Of a DNA stretch of 64,000 nucleotides, positions 8,062 through 16,972 are shown piece after piece; position 1 is the first letter of the stretch, and every line of letters starts with the position of its first letter. Location: the NCBI GenBank assembly GCA_041748655.1, contig JBGTCV010000105.1:25670-89669 (forward strand), given 5' to 3'. The position numbers were made by a program, and so were the translations under genes. The notes below the pieces were generated by a model. The model ran no database searches and was not told where the DNA came from. It saw nothing but the letters and a program-made list of their open reading frames with translations. This DNA is from Leptofilum sp041748655. GTDB lineage: Bacteria; Chloroflexota; Anaerolineae; Promineifilales; Promineifilaceae.

Positions 8062-8634
8062 GTGTTTATCAACTCAAAACTCCGCGAAATGCAAATTAAA
8101 CTGGTCTACTATGGGCCACCGTTAAGCGGCAAAACGACTAATCTGGAACAAATCCATGCCCGCGTGCCGCTCAAGCAGCGCAGCGATCTGGTTTCCGTCA
8201 AAACCAGAGAAGACCGCACCCTGTTTTTCGATTTTATGCAGTTGGAGCTGAACGAGATCAAAGGGTTAAAGCCTAAATTCAAGCTCTATACCGTTCCTGG
8301 GCAAAGTTATTATGCAGCCACGCGCAAACTGGTGCTGAAAGATGTGGATGGTCTTGTCTTTGTGGCTGATTCTTCGGTACAGCGCTTAGCTGCCAACCGC
8401 CACGCCATTGTGGATATGTGGCAGCAGATTAAGGAGCTGGGCCGGTCGCCCACAAACATTCCTTTTATTTTGCAATGCAACAAACAAGATTTGCCAGATG
8501 CGGTTGATCCTGCGCTGCTGGGTCGCTTTTTGCGGGTTCCCAATACGTTGAACATCCCTGCCGTTGCCGTCAACGGGGAAGGTGCTGTTGAAACACTCAA
8601 ACAGATCATCGCCCAGGTGATTGCCCGAATTTAG
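8062..8634 (+). CDS. mglA: MglA-type small Ras-like GTPase
   Basis: 190 residues. P-loop GPPLSGKTTNLE at 18-29, switch-region text FKLYTVPGQSYYAATRKLVLKDVDG, and the base-specificity motif CNKQDLP. These are the motifs of the MglA family, the small GTPases that set cell polarity in Myxococcus and occur with Roadblock partners (MglB) as GTPase-activating proteins. The start is GTG at 8062, with AAAAGGGGA a few bases upstream; the gene follows the receiver-Roadblock gene by 31 bases and precedes three further Roadblock genes. It probably acts at the cytoplasmic side of cell poles or on filament motility; the target in this organism is unknown. Confidence 0.92.
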   Translation: MFINSKLREMQIKLVYYGPPLSGKTTNLEQIHARVPLKQRSDLVSVKTREDRTLFFDFMQLELNEIKGLKPKFKLYTVPGQSYYAATRKLVLKDVDGLVFVADSSVQRLAANRHAIVDMWQQIKELGRSPTNIPFILQCNKQDLPDAVDPALLGRFLRVPNTLNIPAVAVNGEGAVETLKQIIAQVIARI

Positions 8635-8709
8635 AAAAAGGATCGCCCAAGAGCCAGACGGGGCGCGCGTTTTTCCCCTGGCTCTGGCCAGAGTCTGAAG
8701 GTTTTTGTT

Positions 8710-9243
8710 ATGACAGACGTTAAATTACATGATCGGCCGTTGGTTTTTAATACGGAACAGACGCAGCAGCTGGACCGCTGTTTACTACATCTGGCGGACC
8801 AGACGGGCGCACCTTTGGTCATGTTGTCGGATGTAAGCGGCCGTCTTGTTTTGTATCGCGGCCGTTTGCCATCGGCGCAAAGTGTCGGATTGGCGGCGTT
8901 GGCGGCGGGCAGCTTTGCGGCCGGGCTGGAAATTGGCAATTTTTTGGGCCTGCCCAAAAGTTTTCAGCAGCAATTACTCGAAGGGCCTGTGGCCAGTTTA
9001 TATACCCTGGCTGTTGGACCAGAACTGCTGCTCATCCTTGCGTTTACGCATAAAACGACGCTGGGCATGATCCGCCTGTTTGCCCAACAAGCCCACCAGG
9101 AGCTTTTGACACTGGCCAGCGCAGCGGCGCTGGCTCGTGAAGCAACGGCGCACTGTGAGGTCCAGCTAGAAGAGGGCTTTGACGAGGCGTTGAAAAGCCA
9201 GCTGGATGATTTGTTTGCTAATGATGAGTTTTCTTTGGGGTAA
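8710..9243 (+). CDS. Roadblock/LC7-domain protein
   Basis: 177 residues. Residues about 18-125 show the Roadblock/LC7 pattern: LDRCLLHLADQTGAPLVMLSD, VLYRGRLPSAQSVGLAALAAG and LAVGPELLLILAF. A helical tail ends in acidic residues (DDLFANDEF). The same tail type, ELDNLFGTD, is seen within the first gene of this operon. Such proteins bind MglA-like GTPases as dimers and stimulate hydrolysis or form signalling scaffolds. It lies 75 bases after the GTPase gene and 7 bases before the next Roadblock gene. It is more divergent than the following gene product and has no extra domain. Confidence 0.75.
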   Translation: MTDVKLHDRPLVFNTEQTQQLDRCLLHLADQTGAPLVMLSDVSGRLVLYRGRLPSAQSVGLAALAAGSFAAGLEIGNFLGLPKSFQQQLLEGPVASLYTLAVGPELLLILAFTHKTTLGMIRLFAQQAHQELLTLASAAALAREATAHCEVQLEEGFDEALKSQLDDLFANDEFSLG

Positions 9244-9250
9244 AACAACA

Positions 9251-9640
9251 ATGTTGCTGGAAACTACTATGCCAGACGTTATGCGTCAAATATTAAACAT
9301 TCTAGCCAGGTTGCGCGGAAAGCCAGAGGTGGAAACGGCCGTTCTCGCCACAATGGATGGGTTAGCCATAGATGCCAATATGCCCGGTGCTGGACAAACG
9401 GCCGCAGTAGCCGGTTTCATGGTTGCAGCCACTCGCCAATCAACCGCCATGCTGGGCGTGAACCAGGCGCAGGCGCTATTGGTTACCCTGACAAATGATT
9501 CTTTTATCGTTTTATACCCGTTTACAGCGGCTGATTCCCAACTCATTTTAGCGGTTCTGTTTAATCAGCCATTTGCCTATAAACGTTTGTTGGCACAGAC
9601 CATGCGGCATATCCAGCGCATAATGGAGAATAAGCCGTGA
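9251..9640 (+). CDS. Roadblock/LC7-domain protein, MglB-like
   Basis: 129 residues from ATG 9251, chosen because TTTGGGG lies eight bases upstream and a longer reading would overlap the preceding gene. The text MRQILNILARLRGKPEVETAVLATMDGLAIDANM, then AAVAGFMVAATRQSTAMLG and a closing helix, is a compact single Roadblock domain of MglB size. It is the most likely GTPase-activating partner of the MglA-type protein. Its 3' end overlaps the next gene by four bases (GTGA), so translation is probably coupled. Confidence 0.8.
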   Translation: MLLETTMPDVMRQILNILARLRGKPEVETAVLATMDGLAIDANMPGAGQTAAVAGFMVAATRQSTAMLGVNQAQALLVTLTNDSFIVLYPFTAADSQLILAVLFNQPFAYKRLLAQTMRHIQRIMENKP

Positions 9641-10461
9641 GTATTAAAGGTGATTTACAGGCAATAAGTTTGCCGACGTTGGTGCAGTTTGCCGTGCAAG
9701 AAGGTGGGCAAACGTACATCCGGCTTAAGAATGATGATTCTATCGGGCAGCTTTTCTTCGAGGATGGCTATCTACACCATGCTGAACTAACCAGCCCGAC
9801 GACAGCAGGATCATCCAGCACGCAAGTCGGAGAGGAGATTGTTTATGAATTGTTAGGTTGGCAAACGGGCGCGTTTTGGGTGCAGAAAGATGTTCCGCCA
9901 CCGGCTCATAGCGTGCATCAAAGCTGGGATTACTTGTTAATGGAAGGGCTGCGGCAGTTGGATGAGCGTCAATCCGCTGCCGAGGAACCCCTCATCCCAA
10001 AAGAATCCCTCTCAGAAATGTTGTCGGATTTAGCTGAAGTTGACGCAGTTGAAATTCAAAAATTAATCAAGCAAAAGGAGATTGCTGACAAAATGGCAAG
10101 CAAAAGCGAAGAATTACAGGCGATTGTGAATAATCTAGTTAATAACTCAAATGACATTTTGGGAGCGGCCGTCATCAGTATAGATGGTTTATTGATGGCC
10201 AGTTCCCTGAGTGGTGGCATAGATGGGAGTCGGGTAGCGGCCGTTTCTGCTGGGTTGATCAGCCTGGCCGGGCGTTCTGCCGCCCAGTTAAACCAGGGCG
10301 CATTAAAACAAACCTTGATCCAGGCCAATAATGGCAACATCATCGCTATCCAGGCCAGCGAGAAAGCTTCCTTTGTCGCCCTGCTGCCCACTAACGTAAA
10401 TCTGGGTATGGCTTTCCTGGAATGTCAAGATGCGGCCACCGCTATTAGCAACATTCTATAA
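9637..10461 (+). CDS. DUF4388 (PATAN)-Roadblock protein
   Basis: 274 residues, GTG start overlapping the previous stop. The first half (MSIKGDLQAISLPTLVQFAVQEGGQTYIRLKND, GQLFFEDGYLHHAEL, EEIVYELLGWQTGAFWVQ) is the DUF4388/PATAN adaptor domain seen in bacterial signalling proteins with receivers and GTPases. A charged helical linker (about 115-165) leads to a Roadblock domain: ILGAAVISIDGLLMASSL, RVAAVSAGLISLAGRSAAQ, VALLPTNVNLGMAFLE. Such fusions are typical of GTPase-Roadblock operons in Chloroflexota, Deinococcota and Myxococcota. It likely connects the GTPase module to receiver proteins encoded nearby. Confidence 0.82.
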   Translation: MSIKGDLQAISLPTLVQFAVQEGGQTYIRLKNDDSIGQLFFEDGYLHHAELTSPTTAGSSSTQVGEEIVYELLGWQTGAFWVQKDVPPPAHSVHQSWDYLLMEGLRQLDERQSAAEEPLIPKESLSEMLSDLAEVDAVEIQKLIKQKEIADKMASKSEELQAIVNNLVNNSNDILGAAVISIDGLLMASSLSGGIDGSRVAAVSAGLISLAGRSAAQLNQGALKQTLIQANNGNIIAIQASEKASFVALLPTNVNLGMAFLECQDAATAISNIL

Positions 10462-10507
10462 GCGGCTCAATGCAGATTAAAAAATTAAAATAGAAAGGAG
10501 CTAAAAC

Positions 10508-11053
10508 ATGACTAACTTTAACATTGACGAAATGCGGCGCTACGCGGGGCTGACAGATTCAGACGCAACTTTGCTGGCAGAGATGAAACCGATGCTGGAA
10601 AAACATGCGCCAGCTTTGCGAGACGCCTTCTACGCCAACCTTGACCAATATGAAACATTGAAGAATCTGTTGGATGCAAAAGAAGGGCGGCGCGAGATCT
10701 TGGGCCAACACCTGGTAGCCTGGTTAATGAGTCTGGCGACCGGGCGGTATGATGATGCCTATCTGGACCGCCGGTATGTTATAGGCAAACGCCATGTCGA
10801 GGTTGGGCTAGACCCTCGTTGGGTAGTCGGAGCCATGTCTTTCTGTCGCGGACAAATCAAGCTAATGGTTGAGGCTGAATACAGCAGCGCCCCAGATCAG
10901 ATGGGCCGCTATCTGGCTCTGGATAAGATTATGGACCTCGATCTCAACATCATGTTGCAATCCTATGATGACCGCCGTATGGACTTATTTTTGGAGACAA
11001 CAGGTTTTAGCAAAGCGTTGTTTGAGTCGATGATTAGCACGGCTGATAATTAA
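10508..11053 (+). CDS. Free-standing protoglobin-type haem sensor
   Basis: 181 residues with a strong ribosome site (AGGAG) nine bases before ATG. The text YVIGKRHVEVGLDPRWVVGAM is the globin-sensor/protoglobin signature, with proximal histidine H96. The length matches a globin sensor domain without an attached output domain. Such proteins bind O2, CO or NO through haem. It follows the Roadblock genes with a 46-base gap and precedes a convergent response regulator gene, so it may supply gas input to this island by protein contact; this is inference from position. Confidence 0.88.
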   Translation: MTNFNIDEMRRYAGLTDSDATLLAEMKPMLEKHAPALRDAFYANLDQYETLKNLLDAKEGRREILGQHLVAWLMSLATGRYDDAYLDRRYVIGKRHVEVGLDPRWVVGAMSFCRGQIKLMVEAEYSSAPDQMGRYLALDKIMDLDLNIMLQSYDDRRMDLFLETTGFSKALFESMISTADN

Positions 11054-11078
11054 CTGTATGGTGAGAGGCTATGGCCAC

Positions 11079-11879
11079 TTACTTACTGTGTAAAATAACG
11101 CCGCGACCGCGCACGCTTTGGATGGGGCTGCTTTCGTTGTCTCCTAATTTGCGGCGCAGACGAAAAATGTGGGTACGCAGAAGCGCCCGCGCCTCCTCCT
11201 CATCGAGATCGCTTTCATGGGAGGCGCGGGCCAGGTCTGCATAGCTAAAAAGCGTGTTGGGCTGGCTGGTGAGTTTGCAAAGCAAGCGGTATTCAACTGG
11301 CGTTAGGCTTAGCGGCGTTTGCCGATAGGTTACAGTTTGGCTGTGTTCGTTGATGACGATGTCGCCTGTTGTTAAGCGGGTTGTCTCTTCAGCTGGCGTC
11401 AGGGAGGATGAGGTGGTGGGGGTGTCTGGCCCTATTTGCAGAGTTTCTTTGATTTGTTGCAGCATTCGGGCAGCTTCTTTTTGGGTTTTGCGTTCTTGCT
11501 GTTTTAGCAAAGCTTTGTCCACTGCTGCGAAAACGGTAGCCAGCGTGCTTGGTTTGCGCAGGTAATCCACAGCACCAGAGCGGAGGGCTGTGATGGCTGT
11601 ATCTGTCGAGGCATGGGCCGTGAGGATGATAAAGGCGGTATCGGGAGCCAGGTTGGGGGCAATGGAGAGGACTTCATCACCTTTTACGCCTGGCATTTGC
11701 AGGTCTAGCAGGACGACATCGAAGGAAACGGCCGTCATCAAACTAAGCGCCACCTCGCCTGATTCCGCCTGGCTTACCTCGTAGCCAGATTGGCGAAACG
11801 CTTCAGCCAGCGCCAGTCGGGTGGTTCTTTCATCATCAACAACAAGGATCTTTTTAGTCGCTGTGGTGCTGTCTCTCAT
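11079..11879 (-). CDS. OmpR/PhoB-type response regulator
   Basis: 266 residues. Receiver at 8-125 (ILVVDDERTTRLALAEAF, VVLLDLQMPGVKG, the K in YLRKPST), a linker helix, then a winged-helix DNA-binding domain at about 170-265 (LSLTPVEYRLLCKL, ARALLRTHIFRLRRKLGD, IQSVRGRGVIL). It lies six bases downstream of the kinase gene at 11886-13568 on the same strand, so the two are almost certainly a cognate pair. It is the only protein of the signalling island with an obvious DNA-binding output. It is convergent with the protoglobin gene, with only 25 bases between them. Confidence 0.93.
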   Translation of the reverse strand: MRDSTTATKKILVVDDERTTRLALAEAFRQSGYEVSQAESGEVALSLMTAVSFDVVLLDLQMPGVKGDEVLSIAPNLAPDTAFIILTAHASTDTAITALRSGAVDYLRKPSTLATVFAAVDKALLKQQERKTQKEAARMLQQIKETLQIGPDTPTTSSSLTPAEETTRLTTGDIVINEHSQTVTYRQTPLSLTPVEYRLLCKLTSQPNTLFSYADLARASHESDLDEEEARALLRTHIFRLRRKLGDNESSPIQSVRGRGVILHSK

Positions 11880-11885
11880 AATGCT

Positions 11886-13568
11886 TTACGCACGCGGTAG
11901 CCGAACGGTAAACGTACTGCCGCTGCCAACCTGGCTCTCAACCTGGATAGTACCATGATGATTCTTGATAATCCCATAACTGATAGCCAGATTCAACCCA
12001 GATCGGGACTCTTTTGTGGTGAAGAACGGTTCAAAAACACGTTCCTGTTCTGTGGACGTCATGCCAATACCTGTATCCTGAAAACGAATCTCCACCCAAT
12101 CACCACACATTTGCGTTTTGATGGTGAGATCGCCGCAATCAGGCATGGCATCGAATGCGTTGAGCATAATACTAAAAAATACCTGCGCCAGCTGATCCGG
12201 AATCGCCTGGATAAGCATTAGATCAGAGGCTAAGTCCCGATGAATTTGCCAGTGATGATGCTCCAGATGTTTATGAGCTAAATTCATCACCTGGTCGATG
12301 ATCCTGTTCACCTGAACGAGCTCGTAAGTGCCGGATGATGGGCGGGCAAATTCCAGAATCCGAGATCCGATATCCATCAACCGCTCCACTTCTTCGCTGG
12401 CCATCCATAAATACTCGGCCCGTTTTTCTGGCGTCAGGTCGAACTGGAGGGTCAATTGCAGACAACTGTGTATGGCTTGCAGCGGGTTGTTGATCTCATG
12501 AGCCAATGAAGCAGCCAGTCGGCCTGTCGCCGACATTTTTTCGCTCTGCAGTAGCTGCTCTTGAGACAAGGTTAGTTGTTGTATCAGATGTGCCTGTTCT
12601 TGATAAAGACGGACGTTGTCAATGGCGACAGCAATCGACGTAGCCAGGGTGCTCAAGAGCGTCAGGTCATTTTGGGTAAACTTACCGCTTCTTTTATTCA
12701 AAAGCTCCACAACGCCGATGGTACGAGAACGGGCAATTAAGGGGGCACATAATAAGGAATGTGTCGTGACGCCTGTGACACGATCCAGATTCTTATAGAA
12801 ACGTGGATCATTTTGGGCATCGTTGACAAAAAGAGCTTTCCCCTCTCGGAAAACGTACCCGGCAACGCCTTGATCAATAGACAGTCTGGCCTGTTTGAGC
12901 AATGGAGATTGATCCAGGCTGGAGACAAAAGCCAACTTGCCGGACTCTTTTTCTACCAGGGCTATGGAGCCACTTTGGACATCAAACAAAGCCCGGAGGG
13001 TATCCATAGCCGACTCAAAGACCTCATCCGAGTCGAGGGAGGCGCTGATGATTTGGGACATATGGTACAGTTGCTCGGCTTGTTTGCGGCGGCTTTGTTC
13101 CACTTTGAACAGCTGCTTGTTTGCGGCGACCTGGATTTTTAACTGTGTATCAGCTTCTTTTTTGGCCTGGCGCAGCTGGTTTAGCTGGATATGGATGGAG
13201 ACTCTGGCCATCAATTCATTGAGCGAGCAGGGCTTTACCAGATAATCGTCTGCCCCCAGGCCCAGGAGCTGCACGCGACGGCCGATGTCGTCTTCACCGG
13301 AAAAAACAATGACCGGTGCAGCGGCCGTTGCTGGATTTTGCTTCAACAGGGGATAAACATCCCGGCCATCTGCATCTGGCAGACCGAGGTCGAGGAGAAC
13401 TAAATCAAAGGGTTCGGCTGAAAATAACAGTGTTCGCAAGGCCGCAGCCGAACGGACAACCTTTGTTTGCATTCCTTCGGAGATGAAAGCTGCCGAAATG
13501 AGCTGCGTTAGTTCTTGGTTATCATCAATAATTAGAATGGTAGACGGCCGTTTCCCCTTATCTTTCAT
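11886..13568 (-). CDS. Receiver-GAF-histidine kinase
   Basis: 560 residues. Receiver at 10-130 (ILIIDDN, D60 in LVLLDLGLPDADG, LVKPCS), a coiled-coil linker, a GAF sensor domain at about 175-325 (LFDVQSGSIALVEKESGK, QGVAGYVFREGKALFVND, GVVELLNKRSG), then a histidine kinase core: SLAHEINNPLQAI carries the phospho-histidine, FFSIMLNAFDAMP is the N box and DTGIGM the G box. No membrane segment, so the kinase is cytoplasmic. Start ATG with GGGGGGATC upstream. The N-terminal receiver makes it the target as well as the source of phosphate; it precedes its likely partner regulator by six bases. Confidence 0.93.
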   Translation of the reverse strand: MKDKGKRPSTILIIDDNQELTQLISAAFISEGMQTKVVRSAAALRTLLFSAEPFDLVLLDLGLPDADGRDVYPLLKQNPATAAAPVIVFSGEDDIGRRVQLLGLGADDYLVKPCSLNELMARVSIHIQLNQLRQAKKEADTQLKIQVAANKQLFKVEQSRRKQAEQLYHMSQIISASLDSDEVFESAMDTLRALFDVQSGSIALVEKESGKLAFVSSLDQSPLLKQARLSIDQGVAGYVFREGKALFVNDAQNDPRFYKNLDRVTGVTTHSLLCAPLIARSRTIGVVELLNKRSGKFTQNDLTLLSTLATSIAVAIDNVRLYQEQAHLIQQLTLSQEQLLQSEKMSATGRLAASLAHEINNPLQAIHSCLQLTLQFDLTPEKRAEYLWMASEEVERLMDIGSRILEFARPSSGTYELVQVNRIIDQVMNLAHKHLEHHHWQIHRDLASDLMLIQAIPDQLAQVFFSIMLNAFDAMPDCGDLTIKTQMCGDWVEIRFQDTGIGMTSTEQERVFEPFFTTKESRSGLNLAISYGIIKNHHGTIQVESQVGSGSTFTVRLPRA

Positions 13569-13699
13569 AATCGATCCCCCCGATAAACCAGGAATTTTAA
13601 TAGTATAATGAAAAGTGTACCGTATAGATACAGTAATAGATAGAGTACCCGCCTCCCCGCTGAGGATTTCTTCTGTTTTTAACAGGATAAGGTGTATTC
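13569..13699. promoter_or_regulatory. Divergent promoter region between kinase genes
   Basis: A TATAAT hexamer lies at 13604-13609 on the + strand; the same AT-rich patch gives TATACT on the - strand. The downstream stretch holds ATAGATACAG and ATAGATAGAG, an imperfect direct repeat at about 13623-13645. No good -35 is visible on either side. The region must drive both the 11886 and 13700 genes. Confidence 0.4.
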
Positions 13700-16600
13700 G
13701 TGAAAAAATTACCTGGAAAAGAAGATGACGGCAACCACCTCTCTACCACCTTGCAAGAGATCATTCACCAGCTAGAGCAACAAAATATCCTGCTAAACTC
13801 AAATTTCCCATTAGAGGATGTTGTTCACCAGACATTTGACGGCGTCATCCTGATAAATGCCGCGCAGCAAATCATCTATGCCAGTCCCAAAATAGCGCCC
13901 CTTTTTTTATACCAGCCTGAGGATTTGCTGGGCCAGCCATTAGGCTTACTCATCCCGAACGAGTATGTCAACATGCACCAGAGGCATGTCCAGGAATTTC
14001 ACCTGGGAGAGCAACGAACTCGCCCTATGGTAGGCAACTTGCTCATGATCACCTGCAAACGAAAAGACGGTACAAGATTCCCGGCTGAAATCACCATCAG
14101 CAAATCAATTGTAAATGATCAGAGCGGGCCTATGTTTATGGGGGCCTTCATCCGCGCCGTTACCGAACGGAGCGTGTTGGAGCAAAGTATTTGCGAGTCG
14201 GAAGAGCCGCACCGCATTATTTTATCAGAACTACGAAAGGCGGAAACTGCCCAGAAACAGATTGAAGAGAGATTGCGCAACAGTGAAAAGTTTCTCAAGG
14301 AATCGCAAAGAATTGCCCACGTAGGCAGTTGGGTGCTGGATATCATCAATAACCAAACCATTTGGTCAGATGAACTGTTTCGCATCTGTGGCTATGAGCC
14401 TGGGGCTTTTGTGCCTACCAGTGAACGGGCGATGCAGCTCATTCACCCCGCAGATCGTAAGCAAACGGCCGTTGCTATCAGCCAAACATTGGAACATGGC
14501 GCTCCCTACAATATCCAAAAAAGAATTATTCGCCCCAATGGCGAGGTGCGGCATGTCTTTTCGCATGGTGAGGTTGTTTACGATGCCCAGGGCAACCCGG
14601 CTAAATTTATCAGGATTTTTGCTGACATGACAGAACGCCACCTGGCAGCAGAAGCGTTACGGCAAAAGCAGGCGGAATTTGCTGCCATTTTTCATTCAAT
14701 GCCAGACGCGGTGCTTTTTGCAAACAAAGCGCAGTTGATTCAGATGGTGAACCCGGCCTTTACGGCGTTGTTTGGCTATACACAGGAGGAAGTTGCCGGG
14801 AAACATATGTCTGTCATTTACGTGGACCAGCGCGAAGATGAGACACGGATGCCCGAATATAATGCCGCATTCCCTTGTGACCATACGGCCGTTCACGAAA
14901 TATGGTATCAGCGAAAGGATGAAACATTGTTTCTCAGCGAGACAATCAGCACCACGGTGTCTGATAAAAACCAACACGTTTTGGGCCTCGTTGAAATCAT
15001 GCGTGACATTACCCTGCGCAAACGGGCCGAAGATGAACTATCGGCGTATCGCACCAATTTAGAAGCGCGGGTAGAAGAACGCACCCGGCAGCTGCGCGAG
15101 AGTGAACTACAGCAAAGGAAACAGTACGATGCCTTACGCCTGAGCGAAGAAAAGTACCGTTCGCTTTTTGAAACGATGGTGCAGGGGGTGGTTTACCAAA
15201 ACAGTGAGGGAAGAATTATCTCCACCAACCCGGCGGCTGAACGCATTTTGGGGCTCACTTTTGACCAAATGGTTGGCCATACCCCGATGGATCCACTTTG
15301 GCAGGCTATTCATGAAGATGGCAGCGCTTTCCCCGGAGAAACATACCCAACTATGGAGGCGCTGCGTACCGGGCAAACGGTGCGAGACACGATCATGGGT
15401 GTGTTACAGCCACAAAAGGGAACGTACACCTGGATCAATATCAATGCAATTCCCGAATTTTACCCAGGTGAATCGACGCCTTATCAGGTTTATGCCACGT
15501 TTGAAGACATCACGGTACGCAAGGAGAGTGAGCGGATATTGGCACAAGCTAAAGAAGAAGCCGAGGTTGCCAATCGGGCAAAAAGCATTTTTTTGGCGAA
15601 TATGAGCCATGAACTGCGCACGCCGCTGAACGCAATTTTGGGATTCGCCCAACTAATGGGGCGCGACGCAGCGTTGACGGCAAAACATCAGGAACATCTG
15701 GGTATTATTCGCCGCAGCGGTAAGCATCTGCTGGATTTGATCAGCGATGTTCTGGAAATGTCAAAGATAGAAGCCGGACGGATGACGTTATATCTGGAAG
15801 CCTTTGATTTGCATGAAATGCTGGCCCATTTGCAAGAGACGATGGGCGTTTTGGCAAAAAAGCAGCGCATTCAGTTTGGCATCGATTGGGATGAGAGCCT
15901 GCCGCGCTATGTAAAAACGGATGGTCGTAAGCTGCAGCAGGTGCTTATTAATTTAATCAACAATGCCATTCGCTTTACGCCTGAGGGCACAGTCCAGGTA
16001 AAGGTAACAGCTGAGGCCGCCGACTCAGCACAAACAACGCGTGTGTTTTTTGAAATACAAGATACGGGGATTGGAATCATCCAGGAAGAGCTAAGCAGTC
16101 TTTTTGAACCGTTTGTGCAGATTGAGAATGGGTATCCGGCTTCTGGGGGAACGGGGCTGGGGTTGCCGATTAGCCGGGAGTTTGTGCGCTTGATGGGGGG
16201 TGAAATTGATGTGGTTAGCCAGAAGGGGAAGGGGACGACGTTTTCTTTTTCAATTCAGGTGGAGATTGTGGCGGAAACGGCCGTTGTCCTACCCCAATCG
16301 GCCCGTAAAGTCATCGGTTTGGAACCGGGCCAGCCCAATTACCGGATCCTAATTGTTGACGATCAATTTGAATCTCGCTACCTCCTGGCGCAGCTTCTGG
16401 AAGATATCGGCTTTCATATCCGGCAAGCGGCCGATGGCCATGAAGCGATCCGCCAATATCAGGCGTGGAACCCGCACCTTATCTGGATGGATATTCGCAT
16501 GCCGGGCATGGATGGGCTGGAAACGACGCGGCAAATTCGCGCCACCCCTCAGGGACAGAGTATCGTCATCATCGCCCTGACTGCCCATGCTTTTACAGAA

Positions 16601-16972
16601 GAGTGGCAGCAGATTTTGGCTGCGGGCTGCGACGATTTTGTCCATAAACCATTCTATGAAACAACAATTTTCGAGAAGCTGGCACAACATCTACAGGTTC
16701 AATATCTGTATGAAGCTGCGCCTCCTGCCAGAGAAGATCAGGCCGATTTGTCGCCAGAAATGATAGCCCGCTTACCATCATCCTGGCTGGCGGAACTCCA
16801 TCAGGCCGCCAGCCGTGCCCGTTGCGACCAGGCCATGGCGCTTATCCAACAAATTGCAGAGCCCCACCCAAACCTGGCCTACCTGTTTAGCCAATTGGTT
16901 AATGAATTTCAGTTTGACAGGATCGTGGCTTTAATCGAACAGAACCAGGAACAGAAGAATGACCAGCTCTAA
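13700..16972 (+). CDS. Multi-PAS hybrid histidine kinase with C-terminal receiver
   Basis: 1090 residues, GTG start preceded by AGGATAAGG. There are about four PAS domains: 45-155 (DGVILINAAQQIIYASPKI), 200-320 (VGSWVLDIINNQTIWSDELF), 325-450 (MPDAVLFANKAQLIQMVNPAF) and 480-610 (GVVYQNSEGRIISTNPAAE). The kinase core follows, with NMSHELRTPLNAILGF at about 635, NNAIRF and DTGIGI, then a receiver at about 880-1000 (ILIVDDQFESRYLLAQLL, IWMDIRMPGMDG, DDFVHKPF). A roughly 60-residue tail (LAELHQAASRARCDQAMALI) is shared with the next gene product. No membrane segment is seen. The last 14 bases overlap the next gene, indicating coupled translation. Confidence 0.93.
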   Translation: MKKLPGKEDDGNHLSTTLQEIIHQLEQQNILLNSNFPLEDVVHQTFDGVILINAAQQIIYASPKIAPLFLYQPEDLLGQPLGLLIPNEYVNMHQRHVQEFHLGEQRTRPMVGNLLMITCKRKDGTRFPAEITISKSIVNDQSGPMFMGAFIRAVTERSVLEQSICESEEPHRIILSELRKAETAQKQIEERLRNSEKFLKESQRIAHVGSWVLDIINNQTIWSDELFRICGYEPGAFVPTSERAMQLIHPADRKQTAVAISQTLEHGAPYNIQKRIIRPNGEVRHVFSHGEVVYDAQGNPAKFIRIFADMTERHLAAEALRQKQAEFAAIFHSMPDAVLFANKAQLIQMVNPAFTALFGYTQEEVAGKHMSVIYVDQREDETRMPEYNAAFPCDHTAVHEIWYQRKDETLFLSETISTTVSDKNQHVLGLVEIMRDITLRKRAEDELSAYRTNLEARVEERTRQLRESELQQRKQYDALRLSEEKYRSLFETMVQGVVYQNSEGRIISTNPAAERILGLTFDQMVGHTPMDPLWQAIHEDGSAFPGETYPTMEALRTGQTVRDTIMGVLQPQKGTYTWININAIPEFYPGESTPYQVYATFEDITVRKESERILAQAKEEAEVANRAKSIFLANMSHELRTPLNAILGFAQLMGRDAALTAKHQEHLGIIRRSGKHLLDLISDVLEMSKIEAGRMTLYLEAFDLHEMLAHLQETMGVLAKKQRIQFGIDWDESLPRYVKTDGRKLQQVLINLINNAIRFTPEGTVQVKVTAEAADSAQTTRVFFEIQDTGIGIIQEELSSLFEPFVQIENGYPASGGTGLGLPISREFVRLMGGEIDVVSQKGKGTTFSFSIQVEIVAETAVVLPQSARKVIGLEPGQPNYRILIVDDQFESRYLLAQLLEDIGFHIRQAADGHEAIRQYQAWNPHLIWMDIRMPGMDGLETTRQIRATPQGQSIVIIALTAHAFTEEWQQILAAGCDDFVHKPFYETTIFEKLAQHLQVQYLYEAAPPAREDQADLSPEMIARLPSSWLAELHQAASRARCDQAMALIQQIAEPHPNLAYLFSQLVNEFQFDRIVALIEQNQEQKNDQL